A stretch of 45,611 nucleotides of DNA. Source: a virus. Of this stretch, positions 14,279 through 20,844 are shown in pieces; the first letter of the stretch is position 1, and every line of letters begins with the position of its first letter. The stretch is taken from positions 1 through 45,611 of IMG/VR virus record IMGVR_UViG_3300032294_001094. One strand, given 5' to 3'. A model generated the notes under the pieces. That model did not search any database. It saw only the letters and a program-made list of their open reading frames with translations, and was not told the DNA's origin. The position numbers and the translations under genes are program-made.

Positions 14279-14307
14279 TTGACAGACACCCAACCATATG
14301 ATACATA
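14279..14307 (+). promoter_or_regulatory. Probable sigma70-type promoter
   Basis: Perfect TTGACA (14279-14284) with a 17-base spacer to TACATA (14302-14307), a poor -10. The nearby ATGATACATATCGAA resembles 5352-5367. A weak -10 with a dyad 41 bases upstream would suit an activated promoter. The leader contains two small GC hairpins (14317-14331 and 14346-14357) before the ATG at 14376. Confidence 0.55.
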
Positions 14308-14375
14308 TCGAACCGTGGGCGACAACCGCCCCGCATTAGTCCCAGGGGGCACGCCCCACAACCAGGTGAAACCAA

Positions 14376-14924
14376 ATGTCAGAAGTCAAGACCGACGAAA
14401 TCACAATCCAGGGCTACACGTTCGTCGCCCCCCTCCGCTACGTCGAAGGCCACACGCTTTCCTCGAACGAAGCTGGCGCCCTCAACCAGACGTATCACGA
14501 GAACCTCCGCAACAACTTCGCTTCGTCCGTGAAGAAGAAGCTCGAAGAGCTTTTCGGTTCCGAGGTCGATGGCAAGATCGTCGTCCCCGACGACGCTGAG
14601 CTTTCCGACGAACAGCTTTCTGAGCTTCAGGCCGAGTTCGACGCTTACGCCCAGGCTTACGAGTTCGGCGCGCGCCGCTCCGGTGGTGGTCGTGCTCCGG
14701 TTGACCCGGTTGAGCGCGAAGCTCTCGCCCTCGCGAAGCAGGCCGTTCGTCAGGCGCTCAAGAACAAGAACGTCAAGGCTGAGGCCGATGCGATCAACGA
14801 GGCCGCGAAGCGCCTTGTCGAGTCGAACCCGACCTTCCGCGACACCGCTCGCCGCCGTGTGGAAGAGCAGCAGGCCATCGCTTCCGCTTCACTCGACGAT
14901 GTGCTCGGTGGAATGGCTGCATAA
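14376..14924 (+). CDS. Probably abundant early/middle protein, unknown function
   Basis: 182 residues in an isolated transcription unit with its own promoter, leader and a strong terminator. Codons are strongly biased (CTC, CGC, AAG, GGT), as in abundant proteins. Residues 1-95 include TYHENLRNNFASSVKKKLEELF and an acidic PDDAELSDEQLSEL helix. ARRSGGGRAPVDPV (99-112) is the Gly-rich linker shared with the protein at 5671-6123. Then come a long Ala/Lys/Arg helix and the tail SLDDVLGGMAA. No enzymatic motif. It might be a DNA-associated structural protein, but that is a guess from composition. Confidence 0.8.
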   Translation: MSEVKTDEITIQGYTFVAPLRYVEGHTLSSNEAGALNQTYHENLRNNFASSVKKKLEELFGSEVDGKIVVPDDAELSDEQLSELQAEFDAYAQAYEFGARRSGGGRAPVDPVEREALALAKQAVRQALKNKNVKAEADAINEAAKRLVESNPTFRDTARRRVEEQQAIASASLDDVLGGMAA

Positions 14925-14936
14925 GCCATTCTGCCC

Positions 14937-14981
14937 GCCCCCAGGTTATGTACTCCGTGTAACCTGGGGGCACCCCTTTTT
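14937..14981 (+). terminator. Intrinsic terminator
   Basis: GCCCCCAGGTTA (14937-14948) and TAACCTGGGGGC (14960-14971) form a perfect 12-bp stem with an 11-base loop, followed by ACCCCTTTTT. It ends the unit of the 182-residue protein. It is the longest of the GGGGC-type stems and the only one with a T run. Confidence 0.8.
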
Positions 14982-15068
14982 CGGCGACACCATCGACTGA
15001 CACTTGCAGTTTCTCCGCTTCCTGCAAGCGTCCGAGATTCAGCGGTGGTGTCACTCAAGGAGGCAAAC

Positions 15069-15281
15069 TTGGAACCGAATTGGCTAGAGTTTCTATACAC
15101 CGCGCTTGGCGAGCCATACGGTATCGTCATTGAGACTGACAACTTCGACAAGGCGCGGCAACGTCTTTACGCTGCCCGCCGAGAAGCGCAGGACGAAACT
15201 CTATCCGGTCTTTCCATTCTTCAGTCCCCCACTAACCCCGCGCACATCTGGATAGTTCACAAGGAGACGCCCCGTGCGTAG
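15069..15281 (+). CDS. Small protein, unknown function (TTG start)
   Basis: 70 residues. A perfect AAGGAGG (15057-15063) lies 5 bases before TTG at 15069, so that start is preferred over the in-frame GTG pair at 15045-15050, which precedes the ribosome site. The product (NWLEFLYTALGEPYGIVIETDNFDKARQRLYAARRE, in parts) looks like a small alpha/beta protein and ends HIWIVHKETPRA. A CTTGCAG/CTGCAAG inverted repeat lies upstream (15003-15028). Function not recognised. Confidence 0.65.
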   Translation: MEPNWLEFLYTALGEPYGIVIETDNFDKARQRLYAARREAQDETLSGLSILQSPTNPAHIWIVHKETPRA

Positions 15282-15501
15282 GAAAGAGAATCACCCGCTT
15301 AACAAGCACACGCTAAACCTGTTCGACGGGGACTTCGAGAAGCTCCAGCTTTGGTATCCTCGACTCGGGGCCGCGAAGGTTATCCGCGAGCTTGTTCGCG
15401 CCCACGTCAAGCAGAACGAAGAACGGTTTAACCAGACCGTCGAGCCCCTGCAACTTTCGTTCTCAATCGAAGACTTGCCAATGGAGAAGATTCGTGAGTG
15501 A
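15274..15501 (+). CDS. Ribbon-helix-helix-like small DNA-binding protein (probable)
   Basis: 75 residues from GTG at 15274, overlapping the previous gene. HTLNLFDGDFEKLQLWYP (13-30) could form the beta ribbon and first helix, and AAKVIRELVRAHVKQ (33-47) the second helix, a layout like CopG/Arc-type proteins. The C-terminus (LQLSFSIEDLPMEKIRE) is short and acidic. If correct, it could be one of the phage's own regulators and a candidate ligand for the CCATAC sites. Assignment by pattern only. Confidence 0.6.
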   Translation: MRRKENHPLNKHTLNLFDGDFEKLQLWYPRLGAAKVIRELVRAHVKQNEERFNQTVEPLQLSFSIEDLPMEKIRE

Positions 15502-15703
15502 TATTCAAACCCTATTCGAGCGCGATCCACTTCAACTTTCAACCCAGGACCTCGACCTTATCATCGCCACACTCCGAACTCAGCGGGCCAACTTTAAACT
15601 TGGAGAGAAGTCCGCCGGAAACATGAAGCCGAAGGCAAAGAAACCCGTTACCAAAGCAACTGAAATCGATCTTCTATCACTTGGCCTGCTCCCGAAGGAA
15701 TAG
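15494..15703 (+). CDS. Small conserved phage protein with basic linker and LLSLGL tail
   Basis: 69 residues from GTG at 15494, behind GGAG, overlapping the previous gene by 8 bases. The N-terminal half (LFERDPLQLSTQDLDLIIA, then LRTQRANFKLGEK) resembles a family of small phage proteins usually found near recombination genes. A basic linker (MKPKAKKPVTK) leads to TEIDLLSLGLLPKE. KPK plus LLxLGL recalls the tails of three other early proteins. Function unknown. Confidence 0.65.
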   Translation: MSDIQTLFERDPLQLSTQDLDLIIATLRTQRANFKLGEKSAGNMKPKAKKPVTKATEIDLLSLGLLPKE

Positions 15704-15705
15704 TC

Positions 15706-16638
15706 ATGGACGCCCCCTCGCCATTTCTACCTAACACCAAAATCCAATACGCCTGGGACTCAACCTCCCTCAGCACCTTTAAAACCTGCCCCCGCAAATA
15801 CTACTACACCATCATCCGAGGGTTCCGTTCACGCGGAGAGTCCCCGCATCTTACCTTTGGTATTCACTACCATTCGTGCCTTGAGCACTATGACAAGCAG
15901 CGGGCAACTGGTGCTGACCACCAGACGGCTTTACGTTCCGCTCTCCTCAAGGCCCTAACCGACACCTGGACCGAAGGTCCGTGGGAATCCGAGCACCCGC
16001 TCAAAACCCGCGCCAACCTCATCCGCTCAATCGTCTGGTATCTTGACGAGTTCCAGCACGATCCGGCCCGAACTGTGATCCTTGCTGACGGTTCACCGGC
16101 AGTCGAGCTTTCTTTCCGCTTTAACGTGGACGATTCACTCGTCCTTTGCGGCCACCTTGATCGACTCGTGGAGTGGAACGATGGCATCTACGTTATGGAC
16201 AGAAAAACAAGCACAACCACCCTTTCGAGTTACTATTTCGACCAGTATGAACCCGACAATCAAATGTCACTCTATACCCTTGCAGGTAGGCTCGTCTACA
16301 ATTCTCCTGTCCGTGGTGTTATCATTGACGCCGCCCAGATTGCTGTGGGCTTCACACGTTTTGATCGGGGGCTCACATATCGTTCCGAGTCCCAACTTAA
16401 CGAGTGGCTGACCGACGCCCGGTCCTGGATCGCTATTGCCGGAGATATGGCAAACGATCTCAGTGATTATGAAGGTCGCTATCCAGAGTCCATGTTTCCA
16501 ATGAACGACAAGTCCTGCCACCAGTTTGGCGGCTGCACGTTCCGGAAGATTTGCTCGAAGTCCCCGGAAGTCCGCGAGGCTTTCCTCGCCACTGACTTTG
16601 AAGTTAAGTTCTGGAATCCTCTAATCGTGAGAGTTTGA
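15706..16638 (+). CDS. PD-(D/E)XK nuclease, Cas4/RecB-like with Fe-S cluster
   Basis: 310 residues. The nuclease core shows His in the FGIHYHSCLEH helix (52-61), GHLDRL with the catalytic Asp (149-154), the DRK motif (165-167) and the QMSLYTLAG helix (186-194). Cys28 together with Cys271, Cys277 and Cys283 fits the four-Cys 4Fe-4S clamp of Cas4/AddB-type exonucleases. It probably resects DNA ends to supply single strands for the Sak4-type annealing system encoded next. It begins two bases after the preceding stop and is followed by an inserted homing endonuclease. Confidence 0.9.
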   Translation: MDAPSPFLPNTKIQYAWDSTSLSTFKTCPRKYYYTIIRGFRSRGESPHLTFGIHYHSCLEHYDKQRATGADHQTALRSALLKALTDTWTEGPWESEHPLKTRANLIRSIVWYLDEFQHDPARTVILADGSPAVELSFRFNVDDSLVLCGHLDRLVEWNDGIYVMDRKTSTTTLSSYYFDQYEPDNQMSLYTLAGRLVYNSPVRGVIIDAAQIAVGFTRFDRGLTYRSESQLNEWLTDARSWIAIAGDMANDLSDYEGRYPESMFPMNDKSCHQFGGCTFRKICSKSPEVREAFLATDFEVKFWNPLIVRV

Positions 16639-16639
16639 A

Positions 16640-17134
16640 ATGGCAAAACAAACCAAATGCAACGTGAGCCTCGAACGAGTAAGGTATTTGTTCTCTTACG
16701 ATCCATTCACTGGTTTGTTAACACGTGCAGTTGATACTTGGCGTGGTAAAAAAGGAACTGTTATCAAAAATACATCTTTGAATATAGATGGTGAGTATCA
16801 TAAAACAACGCGCTGGATATGGTTTCATTATTATGGTGAATGGCCTTCAGATTTAATAGATCATATAAATCGTAATACTGCTGATAACTCCATAGCAAAC
16901 TTACGAATAGTTACTGCAACGCAGAATCAGTATAATAAAGTTCAAGCTAATCCACATGGATACAAAGGCATAACATGGCGAGACAGAAAGAAGAAACCAT
17001 GGATAGCAAAAATAAGAGTTGCTGGAACTAGAATAAATTTAGGTTCTTTTGCAACGAAAGAGCAGGCTGCAAAAGCGTATGAAGAAGCTGCATTAAAATA
17101 TCATGGCGAATATGCACAGTTAGGTGTCCGCTAA
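16640..17134 (+). CDS. HNH homing endonuclease with AP2 domain (second copy type)
   Basis: 164 residues, starting one base after the nuclease stop. The N-terminal segment is typical of HNH_3 enzymes (FSYDPFTGLLTR, then a TRWIWFHYYGEWP region). The catalytic core is LIDHINRNTADNSIANLRIVTATQNQYN (about 72-100, His and Asn present). The AP2 domain is near 105-155 (GYKGITWRDRKKKPWIAKIRVAGTRINLGSF, in parts). It is AT-rich against its neighbours, so a recent arrival. It differs from the endonuclease at 12668 and is not a duplicate. Confidence 0.9.
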   Translation: MAKQTKCNVSLERVRYLFSYDPFTGLLTRAVDTWRGKKGTVIKNTSLNIDGEYHKTTRWIWFHYYGEWPSDLIDHINRNTADNSIANLRIVTATQNQYNKVQANPHGYKGITWRDRKKKPWIAKIRVAGTRINLGSFATKEQAAKAYEEAALKYHGEYAQLGVR

Positions 17135-17550
17135 TGTCCACGCGCAGCTACCCTGAGTGGGATCGTATTTGCATGTTTGTCCAGTACCGGAACGGCGTGC
17201 TTGTCTATTCCAGAATGTTCAAAGCCGCGGGTCAACCAGTCCGCAACAAAGCAATCACTATCGACGGTCGCCGCGTCCCAACAGACCAGATAATTTACCG
17301 GGCAGTCCACGGCAAATGGCCCTTGAAAATACCAGCTAAACTTAATGGTGCCCGGACATTCAGCATAACTCTTGAAGCCGAAACAAAGAAAGAGTTAATC
17401 GAACTTGCACAGCAGCGAAACAAATCTCTAAGCCAACTAGCTCGCATCGCAATCGTCAAATATCTAAGGAGCGAAAATGCCAAGCCTCTCAAACCACCAG
17501 TCCAACAGAATTTGCAAACTTCTCCTGATCGGGGATTCGGGCACAGGTAA
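17134..17550 (+). CDS. Chimera: HNH-enzyme N-terminal remnant fused to a ribbon-helix-helix domain
   Basis: 138 residues, overlapping the HNH gene by TAATG. Residues 15-66 (YRNGVLVYSRMFKAAG, then GRRVPTDQIIYRAVHGKWP) look like the N-terminal part of HNH_3 enzymes, which ends in a tyrosine/tryptophan-GxxP motif, but the catalytic DHI..N core is missing. Residues 73-112 (RTFSITLEAETKKELIELA, then NKSLSQLARIAIVKYL) are a good CopG/Arc-type ribbon-helix-helix. It may be a DNA-binding regulator built from endonuclease debris. Its last 74 bases overlap the next gene, so the C-terminus is constrained. Confidence 0.65.
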   Translation: MSTRSYPEWDRICMFVQYRNGVLVYSRMFKAAGQPVRNKAITIDGRRVPTDQIIYRAVHGKWPLKIPAKLNGARTFSITLEAETKKELIELAQQRNKSLSQLARIAIVKYLRSENAKPLKPPVQQNLQTSPDRGFGHR

Positions 17551-18292
17551 AACCGGAGCCCTCGCTTCCCTTGTCGCCGCAGGTTACAAGCTCCGTATCC
17601 TCGACATGGACAATGGCCTCGATTCCCTCACCCAGCAGTGCAAGCAGCGCAAGCTGGATATGAGCAACATCGACTTTCGCACACTCCGTGACAAGTACAA
17701 GTCCAGCCCTATTGGCCCGGTCATCGAAGGTATCCCGAAGGCTTTCGTCGAAGCAACTCAGATGCTCGACAACTGGAAGTACACCTACGACAACCAGCTC
17801 ATTGACCTCGGCAAGCCCGAGACTTGGACCGATGACACAGTGCTCGTCATCGACAGTCTCACTTTTCTTTCCAACGCTGCTATGGCGTGGGCCAGTGCGG
17901 TTAAAGTTCCGCATGGCGCGAAGGGTCAGGATGGCCGAGCAGTCTATGGCGAAGCCCAAAAAGCTCTCGAACACATCCTTTCCCTTCTCACTTCCGAGCA
18001 TTTCCGGGCCAACGTAATCGTTATTTCCCACATAACCTACATCGACCGAGATGACGGCACCCGCAAGGGCTATCCGATGGCGACCGGGCAGTCACTGTCC
18101 CCAAAAATCCCAGCGTACTTTAACTCCGTCGCCCTTTGCGAATCTCAGGGCGCAGGCACCAACATCAAACGCACCATCCGCACAGCCCCGACTTCCATGA
18201 TCGACCTCAAGAATCCCGCGAGCTTTCGGATGGCAGAGCAGCTTCCGATTGAGTCGGCACTTGCCGATTTCTTTAAGACACTGAAAGGATAA
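17477..18292 (+). CDS. Sak4-type RecA-like AAA ATPase (single-strand annealing recombinase)
   Basis: 271 residues from the ATG at 17477, behind AAGGAGCG. Walker A GDSGTGKT is at 19-26 and Walker B TVLVIDSL at 121-128; NVIVISH is a sensor-like strand, and ILDMDNGLDSL follows Walker A as in the AAA_24/Sak4 family. Sak4 proteins are minimal RecA cores that promote annealing of single strands with a phage SSB. The partner SSB-like gene lies at 18526 and the resecting nuclease at 15706, so the three form a recombination module. Confidence 0.85.
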   Translation: MPSLSNHQSNRICKLLLIGDSGTGKTGALASLVAAGYKLRILDMDNGLDSLTQQCKQRKLDMSNIDFRTLRDKYKSSPIGPVIEGIPKAFVEATQMLDNWKYTYDNQLIDLGKPETWTDDTVLVIDSLTFLSNAAMAWASAVKVPHGAKGQDGRAVYGEAQKALEHILSLLTSEHFRANVIVISHITYIDRDDGTRKGYPMATGQSLSPKIPAYFNSVALCESQGAGTNIKRTIRTAPTSMIDLKNPASFRMAEQLPIESALADFFKTLKG

Positions 18293-18295
18293 CCA

Positions 18296-18520
18296 ATGGA
18301 AACCGCGCCCCCGCGTGCCTTACCTAAGGCCGACTCAATTTCCGAGATTCTGTCCCGTACAGATTCCGCAATCCGAGATGAAGTCGTAAAGTCCTCGTCC
18401 CTTTCCGGACTCCTTTCCGCCTTCATCGACATGCAGTCCAGACATAGAAAGGAGCAGACCGAACAACTCGACCTTATCATCCAGAAAGTTAACAGCATCG
18501 CATCAACAATCAAAGGATAA
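18296..18520 (+). CDS. Small helical protein in the recombination module
   Basis: 74 residues, four bases after the Sak4-type gene, with GGATAA upstream. Residues 1-45 are polar and helical (SISEILSRTDSAIRDEVVKS). The C-terminal half is a coiled coil (FIDMQSRHRKEQTEQLDLI, then QKVNSIASTIKG). No family recognised. Position between the ATPase and the SSB-like protein suggests an accessory role. Confidence 0.65.
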   Translation: METAPPRALPKADSISEILSRTDSAIRDEVVKSSSLSGLLSAFIDMQSRHRKEQTEQLDLIIQKVNSIASTIKG

Positions 18521-18525
18521 ATCTC

Positions 18526-18960
18526 ATGGCAAGCTTTATGGACGCACTGAATCGCAAAGCCGACGACATTGAAAAGCCGAAGCCGCTTCCAGTTGGAACT
18601 TACATCGGCACCGTCGCTGGCCCCGCCGAGATCAAGGAGATCGGGCAGAACAATACTCCTGCCGCGATCTTCCAGTTCAACATTCTCTCGGCTGACGCTG
18701 ACGTTGACACCGAGGCGCTCACCCACGCCGGAGGCTGCCAGGGCAAGCGTCTTCGCCAGACGTTCTTCCTCACCGAGGATGCGCTTTACCGCCTCAAGGA
18801 TTTCCTCGTGGAAATCTGCGGGATCGAAGCTTCCGGTCGCACGGTTGGCGAGATGCTGCCCGACGCCGTGAACCGGATGGTGAAGATGACGGTCAAGCAT
18901 CGTCCGAGCCCGGATGGTACGCAGATTTATGCTGAGATCGGCGGTTTCGCCAAAGCCTAA
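18526..18960 (+). CDS. Probable ssDNA-binding protein (OB-fold, DUF669-like)
   Basis: 144 residues. After a short helix, residues 20-60 (KPLPVGTYIGTVAG, then EIKE and AAIFQFNILSA) follow the pattern of phage OB-fold proteins paired with Sak/Sak4 recombinases. GKRLRQTFFLTEDALYRLKDFL and EICGI (about 80-110) resemble the helix-containing second half of that family. Codon use is highly biased, as for an abundant protein. A GC hairpin follows the stop. The assignment rests on pattern and neighbourhood. Confidence 0.65.
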   Translation: MASFMDALNRKADDIEKPKPLPVGTYIGTVAGPAEIKEIGQNNTPAAIFQFNILSADADVDTEALTHAGGCQGKRLRQTFFLTEDALYRLKDFLVEICGIEASGRTVGEMLPDAVNRMVKMTVKHRPSPDGTQIYAEIGGFAKA

Positions 18961-18969
18961 CCTTAACTT

Positions 18970-18991
18970 GGAGGGGCCTAACCGCCCCTCC
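18970..18991 (+). terminator. GGGGC-stem hairpin, possible partial terminator
   Basis: GGAGGGGC (18970-18977), loop CTAACC, GCCCCTCC (18984-18991) form a perfect 8-bp stem directly after the SSB-like gene. ATCCTAACC follows rather than a T run, so termination would be weak. It could instead set the high level of the upstream mRNA. Confidence 0.55.
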
Positions 18992-19014
18992 ATCCTAACC
19001 CAGGCGAAGGCCAA

Positions 19015-20370
19015 ATGAAAACTGTCCCAATCTCCAGCATAGTTGTGGATCGTCCTAATCGTCAGCGCAAAGAACTGACGAACATCGAGGACCTCGCGGA
19101 GTCCATCCGCCGCCACACCGAGTCTCTTCCAGAAACCGGCGGACTCATCAATCCAATTGTCGTCACCCGCGAACTGATCCTCGTTGCAGGCGAACGTCGC
19201 CTCACCGCAGTTCGTGACGTACTCAAGCGCACAGAAATCGCGGTCACTTTCACCGACGAACTTGAGCCGCCACGGCTCCGCGCAATCGAACTCGAAGAGA
19301 ACATCAAGCGCGAGGAACTTCCGTGGCAGGACTATTGCCTCGCAGTTCTCGAGTTCCATTCACTCAAACGTTCCGACACTCCCGAGTGGTCTCACGAAGA
19401 CACAGCGGATGCTGTCGGCCTATCTCGCCAAGCCGTAACCGAACGCCTCGCTGTAGCCGGGGAACTTGTCTCTGGCACCGCTCGCGTTCTTGAAGCCCCG
19501 AAATACTCAGTCGCCCGCGGTATTGTCCAGCGGAAAACGGAGCGTGAATCAGATGTTGCACTCCAAGAACTCAGAGCAGCAGTGGCAAAACCTGTTGCTC
19601 GAAGCCCACAACGAGAACATGAAACTAGCTCAACTCCAGTACCAGAACAGTTGCCACCTGCACTTCCTCCAGCAGCAATTGTCCAAGGAAGCTTTCTCGA
19701 GTGGGCTCCCGCTTACACCGGGCCACGTTTTAACTTTATCCACTGTGATTTCCCTTATGGAATTGATGCAGACAAATTTAATCAGGGTGGAGCTGCAGCC
19801 CACGGCGGATATACCGACAGCGAAGATTACTATTGGCAACTCCTCCGATGCCTCGCAGACAATCTGGACCGTATCGCTGGACCTAGTTGCCACTTAATGT
19901 TCTGGTACTCAATGAAGTACCACACCGAGACCATCGCCTTTCTTCGCGAGCACACTGACTTCACCATTGATGACTTCCCTCTAGTTTGGAGCAAGAGCGA
20001 CAATGTCGGCATCCTACCTGATCCTTCGCGTGGACCAAGACGAGTGTATGAAACTGCTCTCCTCGGATACCGTGGTGATAGGAAGATTGTTCAAGCTGTG
20101 GCTAACTCGTATTCAAGCCCCAGCGACAGGTCGATTCATATGTCAGTTAAACCTGTCCCCATGCTTCGACACTTCTTCCGAATGTTCGTCGATTCAAACT
20201 CCATTGTCCTCGACCCAACTTGCGGCTCTGGATCGGCTATTCGAGCGGCTGATGCTGCTGGCGCAGCAAGAGTCCTTGGACTTGAACTCAACTCCGAGTT
20301 CGCCGAACGAGCCCAACTCGAGTTCGAGCGAGACCGGAAACTGAGAAAGGCTGCGGAGGCAACGAAATGA
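19015..20370 (+). CDS. ParB-like domain fused to a DNA methyltransferase
   Basis: 451 residues. Residues 1-70 are a ParB/Spo0J N-terminal fold with the nucleotide-binding box AGERRLTA (58-65). Residues 100-150 carry a helix-turn-helix (DTADAVGLSRQAVTERLAV). After a Pro-rich linker, 240-450 form an adenine/cytosine-N methyltransferase: catalytic motif IV DFPYG (245-249, variant of DPPY) precedes SAM motif I LDPTCGSGSA (399-408), the order of the beta class. It may modify phage DNA against restriction. Such ParB-methylase fusions are known in phages and mobile elements. The target sequence cannot be read. Confidence 0.9.
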   Translation: MKTVPISSIVVDRPNRQRKELTNIEDLAESIRRHTESLPETGGLINPIVVTRELILVAGERRLTAVRDVLKRTEIAVTFTDELEPPRLRAIELEENIKREELPWQDYCLAVLEFHSLKRSDTPEWSHEDTADAVGLSRQAVTERLAVAGELVSGTARVLEAPKYSVARGIVQRKTERESDVALQELRAAVAKPVARSPQREHETSSTPVPEQLPPALPPAAIVQGSFLEWAPAYTGPRFNFIHCDFPYGIDADKFNQGGAAAHGGYTDSEDYYWQLLRCLADNLDRIAGPSCHLMFWYSMKYHTETIAFLREHTDFTIDDFPLVWSKSDNVGILPDPSRGPRRVYETALLGYRGDRKIVQAVANSYSSPSDRSIHMSVKPVPMLRHFFRMFVDSNSIVLDPTCGSGSAIRAADAAGAARVLGLELNSEFAERAQLEFERDRKLRKAAEATK

Positions 20371-20633
20371 AAGTTCTTTTGATCTGGCAACAAATCCCGG
20401 AAGAAACTACCGGGTATATTCTTGATGGGTATCTGGCTGAACTTGCAATTCAGTCGGCCGGAAAATACATCAATTTAGATGATCTAGCTGAAGATCATCC
20501 GATCATGAAACTCAACAATGAGTTAGTTGCTGACTACAACGGTGATCGAGAATCTTTAACTAAAATTGATCTCGACATTCCAATCAGCGCTGGTATGTTT
20601 GAAGTTATTGTTGTCTGCGGTTTTATACTGTGA
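20367..20633 (+). CDS. Small acidic protein, unknown function
   Basis: 88 residues, coupled by ATGA to the methyltransferase gene. It begins MKVLLIWQQIPEETTGYIL, has acidic helices (NLDDLAEDHPIMKLNNELV), and ends with a hydrophobic strand (FEVIVVCGFIL). It looks like a compact alpha/beta protein, perhaps an inhibitor or adaptor. No family recognised. Confidence 0.6.
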   Translation: MKVLLIWQQIPEETTGYILDGYLAELAIQSAGKYINLDDLAEDHPIMKLNNELVADYNGDRESLTKIDLDIPISAGMFEVIVVCGFIL

Positions 20634-20640
20634 GGGCGAA

Positions 20641-20844
20641 ATGATTGACGTTTCAAAACTAATCCAGGGCGACCGCATCCTCGTCCCCAGCAATGTCGGT
20701 TACGATCAAACCGTAACTGTCCACCACATCTTCGAGAACGAGTCCGTCTACTACGTCGTCGCAAGCTGGCGCAATCACTTTGGCCAGATCTTCTTCGGCA
20801 TATGGGACGGTCTGCAAGTCCGAGGCATAGTCGATGCAAAGTAA
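20641..20844 (+). CDS. Small beta-rich protein, unknown function
   Basis: 67 residues from the ATG at 20641, behind TGAGGGCGAA. Successive short strands (DRILVPSN, TVTVHHIFENESVYYVVASW, IFFGIWDGLQVRGI) suggest a small barrel, SH3-like in style. Its last 11 bases overlap the glycosylase-exonuclease gene. Function not recognised. Confidence 0.6.
   Translation: MIDVSKLIQGDRILVPSNVGYDQTVTVHHIFENESVYYVVASWRNHFGQIFFGIWDGLQVRGIVDAK

Noticed and set aside
15101-15115. Further CCATAC-type word (GAGCCATACGG)
   Set aside because: It lies within the coding frame of the 70-residue gene and lacks the flanking bases of the intergenic sites. Probably chance.
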